Part shown: positions 39,242-48,411 of the stretch, one piece after another
Numbering within the stretch: position 1 is the first letter of the stretch
Layout: every line of letters begins with the position of its first letter
Origin: JALZMG01 sp963739975
GTDB taxonomy: Bacteria > Actinomycetota > Acidimicrobiia > Acidimicrobiales > Ilumatobacteraceae
DNA: 64,000 nt
NCBI GenBank assembly: GCA_963739975.1
Contig: CAVUCK010000012.1
Span: 1 to 64,000 of the forward strand
Direction of reading: 5' to 3'
The notes under the pieces: model-generated
The model's input: only the letters and a program-made list of their open reading frames with translations
Told to the model about the DNA's origin: nothing
The model's database searches: none
Program-made: the position numbers and the translations under genes

Positions 39242-41217
39242 CCACGCCCACGACGCCGGCGAAGGCGAAGGCGACGGCGATCCGCGCCGCCCAGTCCGGT
39301 GTGTTGCTCGAGGACTTCTTCCCGTCCGAGCCGGTGCGTGCGGCCAGCGGGCGGTCCGGCCGTCGTCGGGGGAAGCGGGCGGCGCAGCTCGTGTCGCTCA
39401 GCGACGAGGAGCGGGACCTGGTCGTCTCCACGTTCGCCACGCTGGTCGAGGGGCTCTACACGCACCTGCCGCTGAAGAAGGCGATGTACGCCGCTGATCC
39501 CGTCCAGGCGCTGCGACTGCTGGCGCAACGCTCGTCGACGCTCGACGACCTGTCGTTCCACCACGAGGCGGCGCGGATCCTGACCAGCTTGCGCGACGCC
39601 CACACCCGCTACCTCGGCCCCGACAGCCTGGCCGGCCACGCGGCGATGCTGCCGTTCCTCGTCGAGGCCCACGGAGCTCCGCCCGACGTGCACTACATCG
39701 TGTCCAAGGTGGCGACCGACGCCACGCTGATCGGCGACCGCCGGTTCGTACCCGGCATCGAGCTGTTGTGGTGGAACGCCGTCGCGATCGACCGGGCCGT
39801 GCAGCTTCACGCCGAGCGCGAGACCGGCGGGCGGGCCGACGCTCGGCGAGCCCGCGCCGTCGAGTCGTTGACCCTGCGGGCCCTGCGCTTCGGCCCGCCT
39901 CCCGACGAACGATGGGTCGACATCGGCTACCTCGACCGCAAGGGCGCCGAGCGCGAGGTGCGCATCCCGTGGCGGGCGGTCACCCCGAAGCGGGCGCGGA
40001 CGGCCGGCGGATCGGCGTCGGAGGGCTGGATGGCCTACGCCCTCGACCCGGCCGCCGAGACGACGCGCCGGGTCAAGAAGCTGCTGTTCGCTCCGGACCA
40101 GTGGCTGGCCGACCACGCCGGAGGACGTCGAGCCGCCGCCCGGCCGGCGCGCCGGCGCGCTGCGACGCCCGTCGAGCCCGGAACGTGGATGGACACGGCG
40201 TTTCAGGACAACGTGTCGGCCAAGGTGGTCCCCACGCCGCACGGCGACTTCGCCTACTTGCGGCTGTGGAGCTTCGACCTCGCCGACGACGTCGGCTTCG
40301 TGGACGAGGTGGCCCGATTGCTCGCCGAGCTGCCCGACGACGGGCTGATCATCGACCTGCGCGGCAACCCGGGCGGGCTGATCTGGGCCGCCGAGCGCAT
40401 CCTGCAGCTGCTCGGCCCCGGGCCGGGCCCGATCGAGCCCACGAAGTTCTCGCTGCTGGCCACGCCGCTGACCCGGGCGATGGCGGCGGCGGCGCAGAAC
40501 GCCGTCGAGCTGCAACCGTGGCGGGAGAGCCTCGAGGAGGCCGTGGCCAACGGCGAGCCGTACTCGCAGGCCGTCCCGATCACCCCGCCCGAGCGGTGCA
40601 ACGACATCGGGCAGGTGTACGGCGGCCCGGTCGTGGCCGTGGTCGACCCGAACACGTACTCGGCCGGTGACCTGTTCGCCGCCGGGTTCTTCGACAACGG
40701 GCTCGGCACACTCGTCACGGTCGGCGAGGCGACGGGCGCCGGCGGCGCCAACGTGTGGATGCCCGAGCAGGTGCAGGACGCGCTGCTCGGCACCCGCTAC
40801 GAGCTGGCGACGTTGCCCGACGGGATCGGCTACAGCATCTCGGTGCGCCGGGCGACGCGCGCCGGCGGGTCAGACGGGCTGGTCATCGAGGACGTCGGCG
40901 TGCGCGGCCACCAGACGTATGCGATGACCGCCGACGACCTGGTCGAGAACAACCGGGACCTGCTGGCGTTCTGCGCCAAGATCTTGGCCGCCCAGCCGAG
41001 CACGGCGCTGCGCGTGACGACCGTCGGCGACGCCGAGGTCGTCGTCACCACCAGCGGCCTCGACCGCCTGGACGTGTACGTCGACGACCGCCCGCAGGGC
41101 TGGCTGCCGATCGACGCCGACGAGACAACGGTGGCCGTCCCCGACGGCTGGTCGACGATCGAGCTGAAGGGGTTCGCCGGCGAGCAGCTCCGCCAGCGCC
41201 GCCACGTCCGTCGGTGA
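39238..41217 (+). CDS. S41-family peptidase-like protein
   Basis: A 659-residue protein with the S41 (C-terminal-processing-protease-like) core in its second half: DGLIIDLRGNPGGLIWAAER and VVDPNTYSAGDLFAAGFFDN, giving a candidate Ser nucleophile near residue 474. The first ~300 residues are not typical of CtpA and no PDZ domain or signal peptide is evident, so it may be cytoplasmic. It is translationally coupled to the amidohydrolase by ATGA, which suggests that the two act on one substrate or one complex. Confidence 0.78.
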   Translation: MTTPTTPAKAKATAIRAAQSGVLLEDFFPSEPVRAASGRSGRRRGKRAAQLVSLSDEERDLVVSTFATLVEGLYTHLPLKKAMYAADPVQALRLLAQRSSTLDDLSFHHEAARILTSLRDAHTRYLGPDSLAGHAAMLPFLVEAHGAPPDVHYIVSKVATDATLIGDRRFVPGIELLWWNAVAIDRAVQLHAERETGGRADARRARAVESLTLRALRFGPPPDERWVDIGYLDRKGAEREVRIPWRAVTPKRARTAGGSASEGWMAYALDPAAETTRRVKKLLFAPDQWLADHAGGRRAAARPARRRAATPVEPGTWMDTAFQDNVSAKVVPTPHGDFAYLRLWSFDLADDVGFVDEVARLLAELPDDGLIIDLRGNPGGLIWAAERILQLLGPGPGPIEPTKFSLLATPLTRAMAAAAQNAVELQPWRESLEEAVANGEPYSQAVPITPPERCNDIGQVYGGPVVAVVDPNTYSAGDLFAAGFFDNGLGTLVTVGEATGAGGANVWMPEQVQDALLGTRYELATLPDGIGYSISVRRATRAGGSDGLVIEDVGVRGHQTYAMTADDLVENNRDLLAFCAKILAAQPSTALRVTTVGDAEVVVTTSGLDRLDVYVDDRPQGWLPIDADETTVAVPDGWSTIELKGFAGEQLRQRRHVRR

Positions 41218-41230
41218 GTCGCGCCCACCG

Positions 41231-41343
41231 GCGTTCTGCGTGAGCGATCACGTCACATCCAACGTCTTCGCTCACCCAGAGATCGACCGGGCGCTCTGCG
41301 TGAGCGGTTACGTCACATCCCGCGTCTTGGCTCACGCAGAGCG
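41231..41343. repeat. Tandem pair of 60-bp hairpin units between convergent genes
   Basis: Two units repeat with a period of exactly 60 bases. Each begins TCTGCGTGAGC, has CGTCACATCC in the middle and ends GCTCAC(C/G)CAGAG. In the second unit the arms CTCTGCGTGAGC (41294-41305) and GCTCACGCAGAG (41331-41342) pair perfectly; in the first there is one mismatch. They lie between the S41 and uracil-DNA glycosylase stops. Confidence 0.75.
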
Positions 41344-41358
41344 AGCGAGACGAGCGAC

Positions 41359-42225
41359 TCACTCGAGCGGCGGCCAGTCGCGATGGGCGCGGGGGATCTT
41401 GACGACGATCGTCGCCCGCTTGGCGTTGGCGACCTGGGCCGGAGTGGCGGTCGGACCCTCGGCTTCGTCGACGTTCTTGCGCACCGCCCACGACTCGACG
41501 GCGCGCATCCACGGCGGCACGCCCGCGGGGAGGTCCTCCTCCGGGATCGGCGCCCGATCCGTCGGCTGCAGCGCGGTGCCGTACAGCTCGAGCGGACGCT
41601 GCACGTCGGGGTGGGTGATCGCCGCGTCCAGCACGGGCAGGGCCTCGTTCCAGTTGGCCAGCATCTTGGCCGTCGCCTCGGCCAGGGTCGTCTGACCCGA
41701 CCCGGAGGCGCTCTCCGGGAACGTCGGATGGGTGATCGCCCGGAAGGCCACGTCCGTGGCGGCGCCCCGCGGCGTCTGCTTCCACGCCGTGAAGGCGATG
41801 TCGGCGAGCCGCCCGAGCGCCACCACGGCTTCCACCTGGCGGTCGACCAGGAGCGCGTCGAGCCACTTGTTCCGATACCGGGCGATCGCCTTGTCGTCCT
41901 TGTGCCGTTCGCCGCCGCCCTGCCCGTACACGCTGTACAGGAACGTGTTGATCATCACGTAGCTGCGATCGATCCCGAGCTTGGCGAGGAAGCCCTGCAC
42001 CCGTTGGCCGGCCTCACCGACGAGCACCCGCCGGGCGATCGACTCGTGGGTGGCGGCGTCCTGGCCGAGCACGAGCACACGGGCCGAGCCGTCCAGCCGG
42101 CCGCGGTGGAAGATCGGTCCCCACTCGACTCGGAAGTCGTCCGGCGGGTACACCTCGGCGCCGGGGTAGTTGCGGCACAGCGTGGCGAACCGCCTCGTGT
42201 ACCCGGGATCGAACGTGTGGGCCAT
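41359..42225 (-). CDS. Uracil-DNA glycosylase superfamily protein
   Basis: A 288-residue protein starting at ATG 42225 after GGGAGGTGG. The family's motif 1 is ARVLVLGQDAATHE (water-activating region), VMINTFLYSVYGQ follows, and AITHPTFPES is the motif 2 with its His. It probably removes uracil or other damaged bases from DNA, though the motifs are closer to uncharacterised members of the superfamily than to Ung. Confidence 0.8.
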   Translation of the reverse strand: MAHTFDPGYTRRFATLCRNYPGAEVYPPDDFRVEWGPIFHRGRLDGSARVLVLGQDAATHESIARRVLVGEAGQRVQGFLAKLGIDRSYVMINTFLYSVYGQGGGERHKDDKAIARYRNKWLDALLVDRQVEAVVALGRLADIAFTAWKQTPRGAATDVAFRAITHPTFPESASGSGQTTLAEATAKMLANWNEALPVLDAAITHPDVQRPLELYGTALQPTDRAPIPEEDLPAGVPPWMRAVESWAVRKNVDEAEGPTATPAQVANAKRATIVVKIPRAHRDWPPLE

Positions 42226-42329
42226 CGGGCCACCTCCCTCGTGACCCACCCAGTGTCTCAGACCGGAGCCGGGGCCCGTCCCGAATTCGCCCAACGGACC
42301 CGCGAAACGCGCACCGGTACGCTTGATCG

Positions 42330-43898
42330 GTGGCTTCGTCCCGCACGATCTTCATCTCCAACACGATCCCGTACGTCAATGCCCGACCGCATCTGGGCCA
42401 CGCCTTCGAGTTCGTCCAGACCGACGCCTACGCCCGGTTCATGCGAGGGATGGGCCACGACGTGTTCGACCTGTCGGGCTCCGACGAGAACAGCTTGAAG
42501 AACGTCCTCGCCGCCGAGGCCGAGGGAATTTCGACCAGCGCGCTGGTCGACCGCAACGTCGAGTACTTCACCGCCCTGCGGCCACTGCTCCAGCTCTCCT
42601 ACGACGGCTTCATCCGCACCAGCGCCGACGACCTGCATCGGCGCGGCGCGACCAAGTTCTGGGAGGCCCTGGCAGCCAACGACGACCTCTACACGAAGAC
42701 CTACGGCGGGCTGTACTGCGTCGGCTGCGAGCAGTTCTACCTCGACAGCGAGCTGATCGAGGGTCGGTGCCCGGAGCACGGCACCGTGCCCGAGTTCATC
42801 GAGGAGGAGAACTACTTCTTCCGCCTCTCCCGCTACCAGCGCCAGTTGATCGAGCTGATCGAGAGCGGCTCGTTGAAGATCGTCCCGGAGACCCGACGCA
42901 ACGAGGTGCTCAGCTTCGTGCGCGGCGGGCTTCAGGACATCAGCTTCTCCCGCTCGGCCCAGCGCGCCCGCGGCTGGGGCATCCCCGTGCCCGGCGATCC
43001 CGACCACGTGATGTACGTGTGGATGGACGCCCTGACCAACTACATCACGGCGCTCGACTGGGTCGACGACGGCGAGCGCTACCGGCGCTACTGGGCGGGC
43101 GCCGACGAGCGGATCCACGTCGTCGGCAAGGGCGTCACGCGGTTCCACGCCGTGTACTGGCCGGCGATGCTCATGGCTGCCGGCCTGCCCACCCCGACGA
43201 CCGTCGTCGTCCACGGCTACGTCACCGTCGGCGGCGGCAAGCTCTCCAAGAGCACCGGCAACGTCGTCGACCCCGAGGCGCTCGTGATCGAGCAGGGCGC
43301 CGATGCGGTGCGCCAGTTCCTGCTCGCCGAGCTGTCGCCGATCGCCGACGGCGACTTCACGGTGGAGCGGCTGGTCCGCCGCTACAACGCCGACCTCGCC
43401 AACGGCCTCGGCAACCTCGTGAGCCGCGTCACAACGATGGTCACCAACTACCGCGACGGCCGGGTGCCTGATCGCCCGGACGACGCCGACGCGCCGCTGC
43501 GCGCCGCCGCCGATGTCGCCGCCGCGGCGTACACGCACGCCCTCGACGAGTTCGACCATCGCGAGGCGTGCCAGGCGCTGTGGGATTTCGTGCGCCAGGC
43601 CAACGCCTACGTCGAGGAGGAGACTCCCTGGAACCTGGCCAAGGCCGAGCGTGGCGGTGATGCCGACGCCGGTCGCCACCTCGACGTCGTGATCTACGAC
43701 CTCGTCGCCGCGCTGCGGTTCCTCGGCACCCACCTGCGGCCGATCCTCCCCGGGTCGTCGACGACGATGCTCGCCGCTCTCGGAGGAACCGACGACGGCG
43801 TCACGATCGACGTCCCGTGGGGCACCGACGTTGCCGGCGCCATGGTCACCAAGCCGCCGGCGCTGTTCCCGCGCAAGGAGGAGCAGGCGCCTGGCTGA
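42330..43898 (+). CDS. metG: Methionine--tRNA ligase
   Basis: A 522-residue class I aminoacyl-tRNA synthetase. HIGH is present as PHLGHAFE near residue 21 and KMSKS as GGGKLSKSTGN near 308. The connective insertion holds a zinc-type set (YCVGCEQFY, then GRCPEHG). The anticodon-binding domain begins near residue 375, and there is no C-terminal tRNA-binding (EMAP) domain. It charges tRNA-Met in the cytoplasm. GTG 42330 follows TACGCT by six bases, so the message is probably leaderless. Confidence 0.93.
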   Translation: MASSRTIFISNTIPYVNARPHLGHAFEFVQTDAYARFMRGMGHDVFDLSGSDENSLKNVLAAEAEGISTSALVDRNVEYFTALRPLLQLSYDGFIRTSADDLHRRGATKFWEALAANDDLYTKTYGGLYCVGCEQFYLDSELIEGRCPEHGTVPEFIEEENYFFRLSRYQRQLIELIESGSLKIVPETRRNEVLSFVRGGLQDISFSRSAQRARGWGIPVPGDPDHVMYVWMDALTNYITALDWVDDGERYRRYWAGADERIHVVGKGVTRFHAVYWPAMLMAAGLPTPTTVVVHGYVTVGGGKLSKSTGNVVDPEALVIEQGADAVRQFLLAELSPIADGDFTVERLVRRYNADLANGLGNLVSRVTTMVTNYRDGRVPDRPDDADAPLRAAADVAAAAYTHALDEFDHREACQALWDFVRQANAYVEEETPWNLAKAERGGDADAGRHLDVVIYDLVAALRFLGTHLRPILPGSSTTMLAALGGTDDGVTIDVPWGTDVAGAMVTKPPALFPRKEEQAPG

Positions 43899-44646
43899 CG
43901 ACCTGTTCGACCGCCCGGCGGCATGGAGGGCGGAGGCGGTCGAGCAGCTCGGGTTGACCGGGGAGCAGCGGATCGCCGGGCTCGTGACCGGCGCCGGCTA
44001 CCCGGACGCGCTGGCGCCGGTGCTGGAGGCGTTCGCCGGACTACCGGGACTGACCTGCGACGTGGGTGCCGGGCTCGGCGCGGCGACGTGGTGGCTGGCC
44101 GCCCAGGGAGCCGTCGACGTGATGGGGGTCGAACCGGAGGTGTCCACCGCCGCACTGGCCCGCCAGCGGTTCCCCGACCTGCCGATGGCGACCGGGATCG
44201 CCACGGCGCTGCCGGTGCGCGCCGGCGTCTGCGACGGCGTGGCCGCGCTCGGCGTCGTGTCGCTCCTCGACGATCTCGACGGCCTCCTCGGCGAGGTGCG
44301 CCGGGTGCTCGGTCCCGGCGGGCGGGTGGCGATCGCCGACCTCTGCGCGACCGGTGCCGACGAGCTGCGACCGCCGTCCACGGCCAACGTGTTCCGCTCG
44401 GTCGACGCGCTCACGACGGCACTCGGCGAGCACGGGTTCGCCGTCGCGCGGACGTGGCAGGCGCCCGCCGATCTGGCGACGCGCTGGGATGCCATCGGCG
44501 CGCTCGTCGACGACGAGATCGAGCGCCGCCACGACGGGTCACCGACGTACGCAACGTGGCGGGAGGATCGTGATCGTCTCGCCCAGCTGATCGGCGACGC
44601 GACGCTGGAGCTGGGCACGGTGACGGCCGTCGCTCAGCGCGACTGA
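43891..44646 (+). CDS. SAM-dependent methyltransferase
   Basis: About 251 residues with class I motifs: LTCDVGAGLGAATWWLAAQG (motif I), a following Glu (GVEPE), DGVAALGVVSLLDD (motif II) and RVLGPGGRVAIADL (motif III). The start is uncertain: CTG 43891 has AAGGAGGAG seven bases upstream and overlaps the end of metG by eight bases, but CTG starts are rare; TTG further in would remove conserved sequence. The substrate is unknown. Its 3' end overlaps that of the MTHFR-like gene by 13 bases. Confidence 0.8.
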   Translation: MADDLFDRPAAWRAEAVEQLGLTGEQRIAGLVTGAGYPDALAPVLEAFAGLPGLTCDVGAGLGAATWWLAAQGAVDVMGVEPEVSTAALARQRFPDLPMATGIATALPVRAGVCDGVAALGVVSLLDDLDGLLGEVRRVLGPGGRVAIADLCATGADELRPPSTANVFRSVDALTTALGEHGFAVARTWQAPADLATRWDAIGALVDDEIERRHDGSPTYATWREDRDRLAQLIGDATLELGTVTAVAQRD

Positions 44647-45698
44647 GCGCGCAACCTGTCGGCGACCTCGGCCATGATCGCCGCGCTCTGCGTCTCGGGT
44701 CCCGCCGTCGCCGAGCCCGACAGGTTGACCCCGACGACGCCGTCGATGGCCAGCATCCGCCGGGCCTCCTGCACCGCGGCGGCGATCCCGGCCGCTCGAC
44801 CGTCGTCGGCCTCCAGCACGGAGCGGCGCAGCTCGGGGTCGACGACCAGGCCCGGGAACCGCTCGAGCACGACGAGTGACTCGACGTCGGTGATCACGGC
44901 GACGCACGGGACGAACGGCAGCGTCACGCCGACCGCCCGCGCCGCCCGGACGAACCGGCCCACGCCGTCGGCGCCGCCGGCGTGGTTCACGAAGCACGCC
45001 TGGGCGCCGGCCCGCTGCTTCTCCAGCAGGCGCGCCGGCCGGAGCTCCGTTGGCGGGGCGACGGGCGTGGCGGACACGGAGGGGCACAGCCCGGCCTCGC
45101 GGGCCAGCCCGGCCAGCCGGGTGCCGTCGAGGTCGAAGACCTGGGTGGCGTCGGTGCGCACCGAGCGGGCCCGACTGTCGCCGGTGACGCAGTGCACGCC
45201 GGCGACCCGTTGCTCGGCCAGCCCGGCCAGCTCGCTCTCGAGCACCACGCGGTTGCGATCGCGACACGTCAGCGTGACCCACGGGCGGGCCCCCGCCGCA
45301 CCAACCAGTTCGGCCATCACCGTGGGTGGGAAGTCCGGCCGCACGTGGTGCTCGCCGATCAGCAGCGCGTCGGCCGTCGGGGCGAGGCGAGCGGCGATGG
45401 CCGCGACCGACGCCCGGTCGAAGGGTCGCACGCGCAGGTCGGTGACGATGATCGGTGACTGGTCGTCACGGCGGCCGACGGCCTTGGCGAAGGTCGTCGT
45501 CGCCGGCGCCGGTACCGGACCCGACCAGGCGACGACCGGCCGGCCGACGAACGGGCAGTCTCGATCGTCGACCTCGCAGCGCCCGTCGATGCGCACGCCG
45601 CCGCACGGCCCGTAGACCATGTGCTTCGGGCAGGTCGCGGCGACGGCGCCTGACTCCTCGATCGAGCGCTGGGACTCGGTCAACGGCGCCGCGACCAT
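44634..45698 (-). CDS. Methylenetetrahydrofolate reductase-like protein with an N-terminal MTHFR_C (MetV-type) domain
   Basis: A 354-residue protein. Residues about 20-60 carry the Cys-rich motif CPKHMVYGPCGG, GRCEV and DCPF, characteristic of the MTHFR C-terminal domain (MetV in acetogens). Residues about 80-345 form a TIM-barrel MTHFR-like domain (VTLTCRDRNRVVLESELAGL, GVHCVTGD, FFVNHAGG-like CFVNHAGGAD). In the usual fusion this Cys-rich piece comes last, so the order is reversed. It should reduce or bind methylene-tetrahydrofolate with flavin. It follows the flavin monooxygenase gene by seven bases. Confidence 0.8.
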   Translation of the reverse strand: MVAAPLTESQRSIEESGAVAATCPKHMVYGPCGGVRIDGRCEVDDRDCPFVGRPVVAWSGPVPAPATTTFAKAVGRRDDQSPIIVTDLRVRPFDRASVAAIAARLAPTADALLIGEHHVRPDFPPTVMAELVGAAGARPWVTLTCRDRNRVVLESELAGLAEQRVAGVHCVTGDSRARSVRTDATQVFDLDGTRLAGLAREAGLCPSVSATPVAPPTELRPARLLEKQRAGAQACFVNHAGGADGVGRFVRAARAVGVTLPFVPCVAVITDVESLVVLERFPGLVVDPELRRSVLEADDGRAAGIAAAVQEARRMLAIDGVVGVNLSGSATAGPETQSAAIMAEVADRLRAQSR

Positions 45699-45705
45699 GG
45701 GCCGA

Positions 45706-47253
45706 TCAGCGGCCGGCGACGGCGCGCAGCCGGTCGAAGCGCCGCGACGGGCGCCCCGGCGCGGCCTGCGTCGATCCGGTGAACTGCATCACGCCGTCGT
45801 CGACCGGCTTGTTGAGCATCCGCCGATCGGTGGTCAGGTCCTGCGGGTGCAGCCACGGTTCCCGGTCCCCCTGCTTCGGGAGCAGCGGGACAGCCCGCCG
45901 GACGTACCCGGACGAGAAGTCGTCGATGTACGGGCGGCGCGGCATGTCGCGGTCGGACGGCCGCAAGCGTGGTGTCGCGACCGTCGCGCCGGTGGCGGCG
46001 AGGTGGTTCAACACCCGACACACGTACTGGCAGGTCTGGTCGGCGCGCAGCGTCCAGGAGGCGGCGATGTAGCCGAACGACGACCACAGGTTCGGGAGGT
46101 CCGAGTAGGCCAGGCCCTTGTAGGTGAACGTCGAGGCGAAGTCGACCGGTGTGTCATCGACGGTGAAGTCCATCTCGCCGAGCGTGACGAGCTGCAGGCC
46201 GGTGGCGGTCACGACGATGTCGGCCTCCAGTTCGGCGCCCGACGCCAGCCTGATGCCGTGCTCGGTGAACGTGTCGATGCGGTCGGTGACGACGGACGCC
46301 CGACCGGACGTGATGGCCGTGAACAGATCGCCGTTGGGGACCAGGCACAGCCGCTGATCCCACGGGTCGTAGGTCGGCGTGAAATGGGTGTCGACGTCGT
46401 AGTCGGGCCCCAGCGCCTTGCGCGTCAGGTCGAGCAGTTGGGAACGGACCTTGGCCGGGGAGGTTCGGGTCTTGCGGTACAGCATCCGCTGCAGGGCGAC
46501 GTTCTTGCGCCGCGTCACGCGATAGGCGAGGCGTTCGGGAAGGACGCGCCGCAGCCCGTTGGCGACGACGTCGCGGTCGGGTCGCGACACGATCCACGTC
46601 GGCGAGCGCTGGAGCATGGCGACGTGGGCAGCGCCCTGGTCGGCCAGTGCGGGCACGAGTGTCACCGCAGTTGCCCCGGACCCGATGACGACGATGCGCG
46701 TGCCGGTCACGTCCAGGTCCTCGGGCCATTCCTGCGGGTGGACCACACGACCGGAGAACCGATCGATCCCCGGGAACGGCGGCGTGTAGCCCTGGCGGTA
46801 GCTGTAGTAGCCCGAGCACATGAACAAGTGCCGACACGTGAACGCCTGGGTCTCGCCGGTGTCACGCCGGTCGACCTCCACGGTCCACCGCTCGGTGTCG
46901 CTCGACCAGGACGCGCCGGTGGCGGCGTGGTGGAAGCGGAGGTACCGGTCGAGACCGAACTCGGCGACGGTCTGGCGCAGGTAGGCGAGGATCGACGGCC
47001 CATCGGCGATCGCCTTGGCGTCGGTCCACGGCTTGAAGCCGAAGCCGAGTGTGTGCATGTCGCTGTCCGAGCGCACCCCGGGGTAGCGGAACAGGTCCCA
47101 CGTGCCGCCCAGGTCGGGCCGCGCCTCGAGGACGGCGAACGTGCGGTCGGGGCAGTGGGTCTGCAGGTGGTAGGCGGCGTCGATCCCCGAGATCCCGGCC
47201 CCGATCACCAGGACGTCGACGTCGGTGCCCGATGAGGTCAGCGTCCGCGCCAC
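45706..47253 (-). CDS. Flavin-containing (Baeyer-Villiger-type) monooxygenase
   Basis: A 515-residue FAD/NADPH monooxygenase. It begins with the FAD Rossmann motif VLVIGAGISGIDAAYHLQ, then LGGTWDLFRYPGVRSDSDMH, and has the FxGxxxHxxxWP-like fingerprint as FSGRVVHPQEWP. The second Rossmann fold is RIVVIGSGATAVTLVPAL and TATGL is present. Such enzymes insert oxygen into ketones or oxidise N/S atoms; the substrate is unknown. GTG 47253 follows TACGGT by eight bases. The frame continues upstream into the palindrome at 47286-47328, but that part is not coding-like. Confidence 0.9.
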   Translation of the reverse strand: MARTLTSSGTDVDVLVIGAGISGIDAAYHLQTHCPDRTFAVLEARPDLGGTWDLFRYPGVRSDSDMHTLGFGFKPWTDAKAIADGPSILAYLRQTVAEFGLDRYLRFHHAATGASWSSDTERWTVEVDRRDTGETQAFTCRHLFMCSGYYSYRQGYTPPFPGIDRFSGRVVHPQEWPEDLDVTGTRIVVIGSGATAVTLVPALADQGAAHVAMLQRSPTWIVSRPDRDVVANGLRRVLPERLAYRVTRRKNVALQRMLYRKTRTSPAKVRSQLLDLTRKALGPDYDVDTHFTPTYDPWDQRLCLVPNGDLFTAITSGRASVVTDRIDTFTEHGIRLASGAELEADIVVTATGLQLVTLGEMDFTVDDTPVDFASTFTYKGLAYSDLPNLWSSFGYIAASWTLRADQTCQYVCRVLNHLAATGATVATPRLRPSDRDMPRRPYIDDFSSGYVRRAVPLLPKQGDREPWLHPQDLTTDRRMLNKPVDDGVMQFTGSTQAAPGRPSRRFDRLRAVAGR

Positions 47254-47285
47254 GCCCGGCGACCGTACCGCCCGATCCCGCCCTT

Positions 47286-47328
47286 GCGGTGAGCGGTGAG
47301 GGGACCATGTCCCCTCACCGCTCACCGC
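47286..47328. terminator. Perfect 20-bp palindrome with a 3-base loop
   Basis: The arms 47286-47305 and 47309-47328 are exact complements around CAT. It follows the stop of the 76-residue gene by eight bases and precedes the monooxygenase promoter, so termination is plausible. There is no T-tract. Confidence 0.7.
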
Positions 47329-47336
47329 GCCGAGGC

Positions 47337-47567
47337 TCAGTCGAGGATCTTGTCGGCCTTGCGGTCGATCCGCTCCCGCTCCTTCTTGGTCAGGTTGCCG
47401 GCGTGCTGCTGCTGGGCCGCACGCGACTTGGCGTTGCGGGCGTGCGCCTCGTCGGGCATCGGGTAGTTGCCCGACTCCTTCTTGGCCGCCTTGGTCCGGG
47501 CCTTCTCCGGGAGGCCGAAGTCCTTGGTCGGCAGGTCCTGGCGCTTCTTGGCACTCATCTCGGCCAT
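47337..47567 (-). CDS. Small basic DUF6582-like protein
   Basis: A 76-residue, Lys/Arg-rich protein starting at ATG 47567 with AAGGAGG upstream. The pattern SAKKRQDLPTKDFGLPEKA, YPMPDEAHARNAKSRAAQ, LTKKERERIDRKADKIL resembles the small DUF6582-type proteins often found alone or at the end of phage-derived proteins. The charge suggests nucleic-acid contact; the function is unknown. Confidence 0.7.
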   Translation of the reverse strand: MAEMSAKKRQDLPTKDFGLPEKARTKAAKKESGNYPMPDEAHARNAKSRAAQQQHAGNLTKKERERIDRKADKILD

Positions 47568-47641
47568 TACGGCCTCCTTCCGTGCGTGTCCGGGTCTCGT
47601 ACCCATCTCGCCGGCACGGCGAACAGGTATGAACGGACCGG

Positions 47642-48403
47642 TCAGCCTTTCGCCAGCATCACCTCGGTCGACTTGATGACGACCACCACGTCGTCACCGG
47701 GCGCGAAGCCGAGCTCCTCGGCGGCGTCCTTGGTGATCGCCGCGGTGATCTGCTGGCCGTCGGGGAGGGCGACGCGCACCGTCGACATCACCTCGCCGTG
47801 GTTGACCGTGTCGACCTTGGCCTTCAGCTGGTTGCGGGCGCTGAGCTGCATCTGGGCTCCGTTCATGGTGGTCGGGCGGTCGAGATCGGAAGCGGCGGCC
47901 GCCGCCGGGCCCGCCAAGGCGAGGAAGCGCTGCACCGAGCGGGCGCTCTCGCGCCGCCACAGGTCGACGACGTCGGCATCGGGGTGGCGAGCGGTGAGGG
48001 CGTCGATCGCCGCGGCGAACGCCAGCTGCTGCGCTTCGAGCAGCGCCGCACTGTCGAGTCCGGCCCGCTGGCGCAGGGCCAATTTCACGAGCAGCTCGGT
48101 GCGCACGTCGCGCAGGTGCTCGACGGGCGCGTCAAGCCAGCGGTTGGCGCGCCGCCGCCCGGCCGGTGTGGCGGCCAGCAGCGTGCGATCTCGACCGCGA
48201 CCGGCGGCCCGCCCGCGCCTCGTGACCAGCCCCTTGTCGACCAAGCCGTCGACGGCGCGGTAGGTGAGCGGTCGGCTGAGCGACCAGATCCGACCCACCT
48301 CGCCGTCGGGGGCCAACGCCGTGCCGAGGGCCCACCCGTGTGACACGCCCTGGGCGATGAGGGTCAGGCTGACCGACTCGGCCAGCGACAGCGGTTCGGC
48401 CAC
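47642..48403 (-). CDS. PadR-like winged-helix regulator fused to a molybdate-binding Mop domain
   Basis: A 253-residue regulator. Residues about 5-170 look like a PadR-type protein (LIAQGVSHGWALGTAL, LTYRAVDGLVDKGLVTRRG) with a helical dimer region. The last ~68 residues are a Mop/TOBE domain (MQLSARNQLKAKVDTVNHGE, ITKDAAEELGFAPGDDVVVV, KSTEVMLA), which binds molybdate. It would thus do the job of ModE with a different DNA-binding domain. The start is taken as GTG 48403; GTG 48415 lies inside the operator. It is divergent to modA. Confidence 0.88.
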   Translation of the reverse strand: MAEPLSLAESVSLTLIAQGVSHGWALGTALAPDGEVGRIWSLSRPLTYRAVDGLVDKGLVTRRGRAAGRGRDRTLLAATPAGRRRANRWLDAPVEHLRDVRTELLVKLALRQRAGLDSAALLEAQQLAFAAAIDALTARHPDADVVDLWRRESARSVQRFLALAGPAAAAASDLDRPTTMNGAQMQLSARNQLKAKVDTVNHGEVMSTVRVALPDGQQITAAITKDAAEELGFAPGDDVVVVIKSTEVMLAKG

Positions 48404-48411
48404 GTCGACGC

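Noticed and set aside
41231..41343. Possible mini CRISPR array
   Set aside because: There are only two 60-base units, the whole unit including its middle is repeated, there are no variable spacers of constant length and no cas genes are present.
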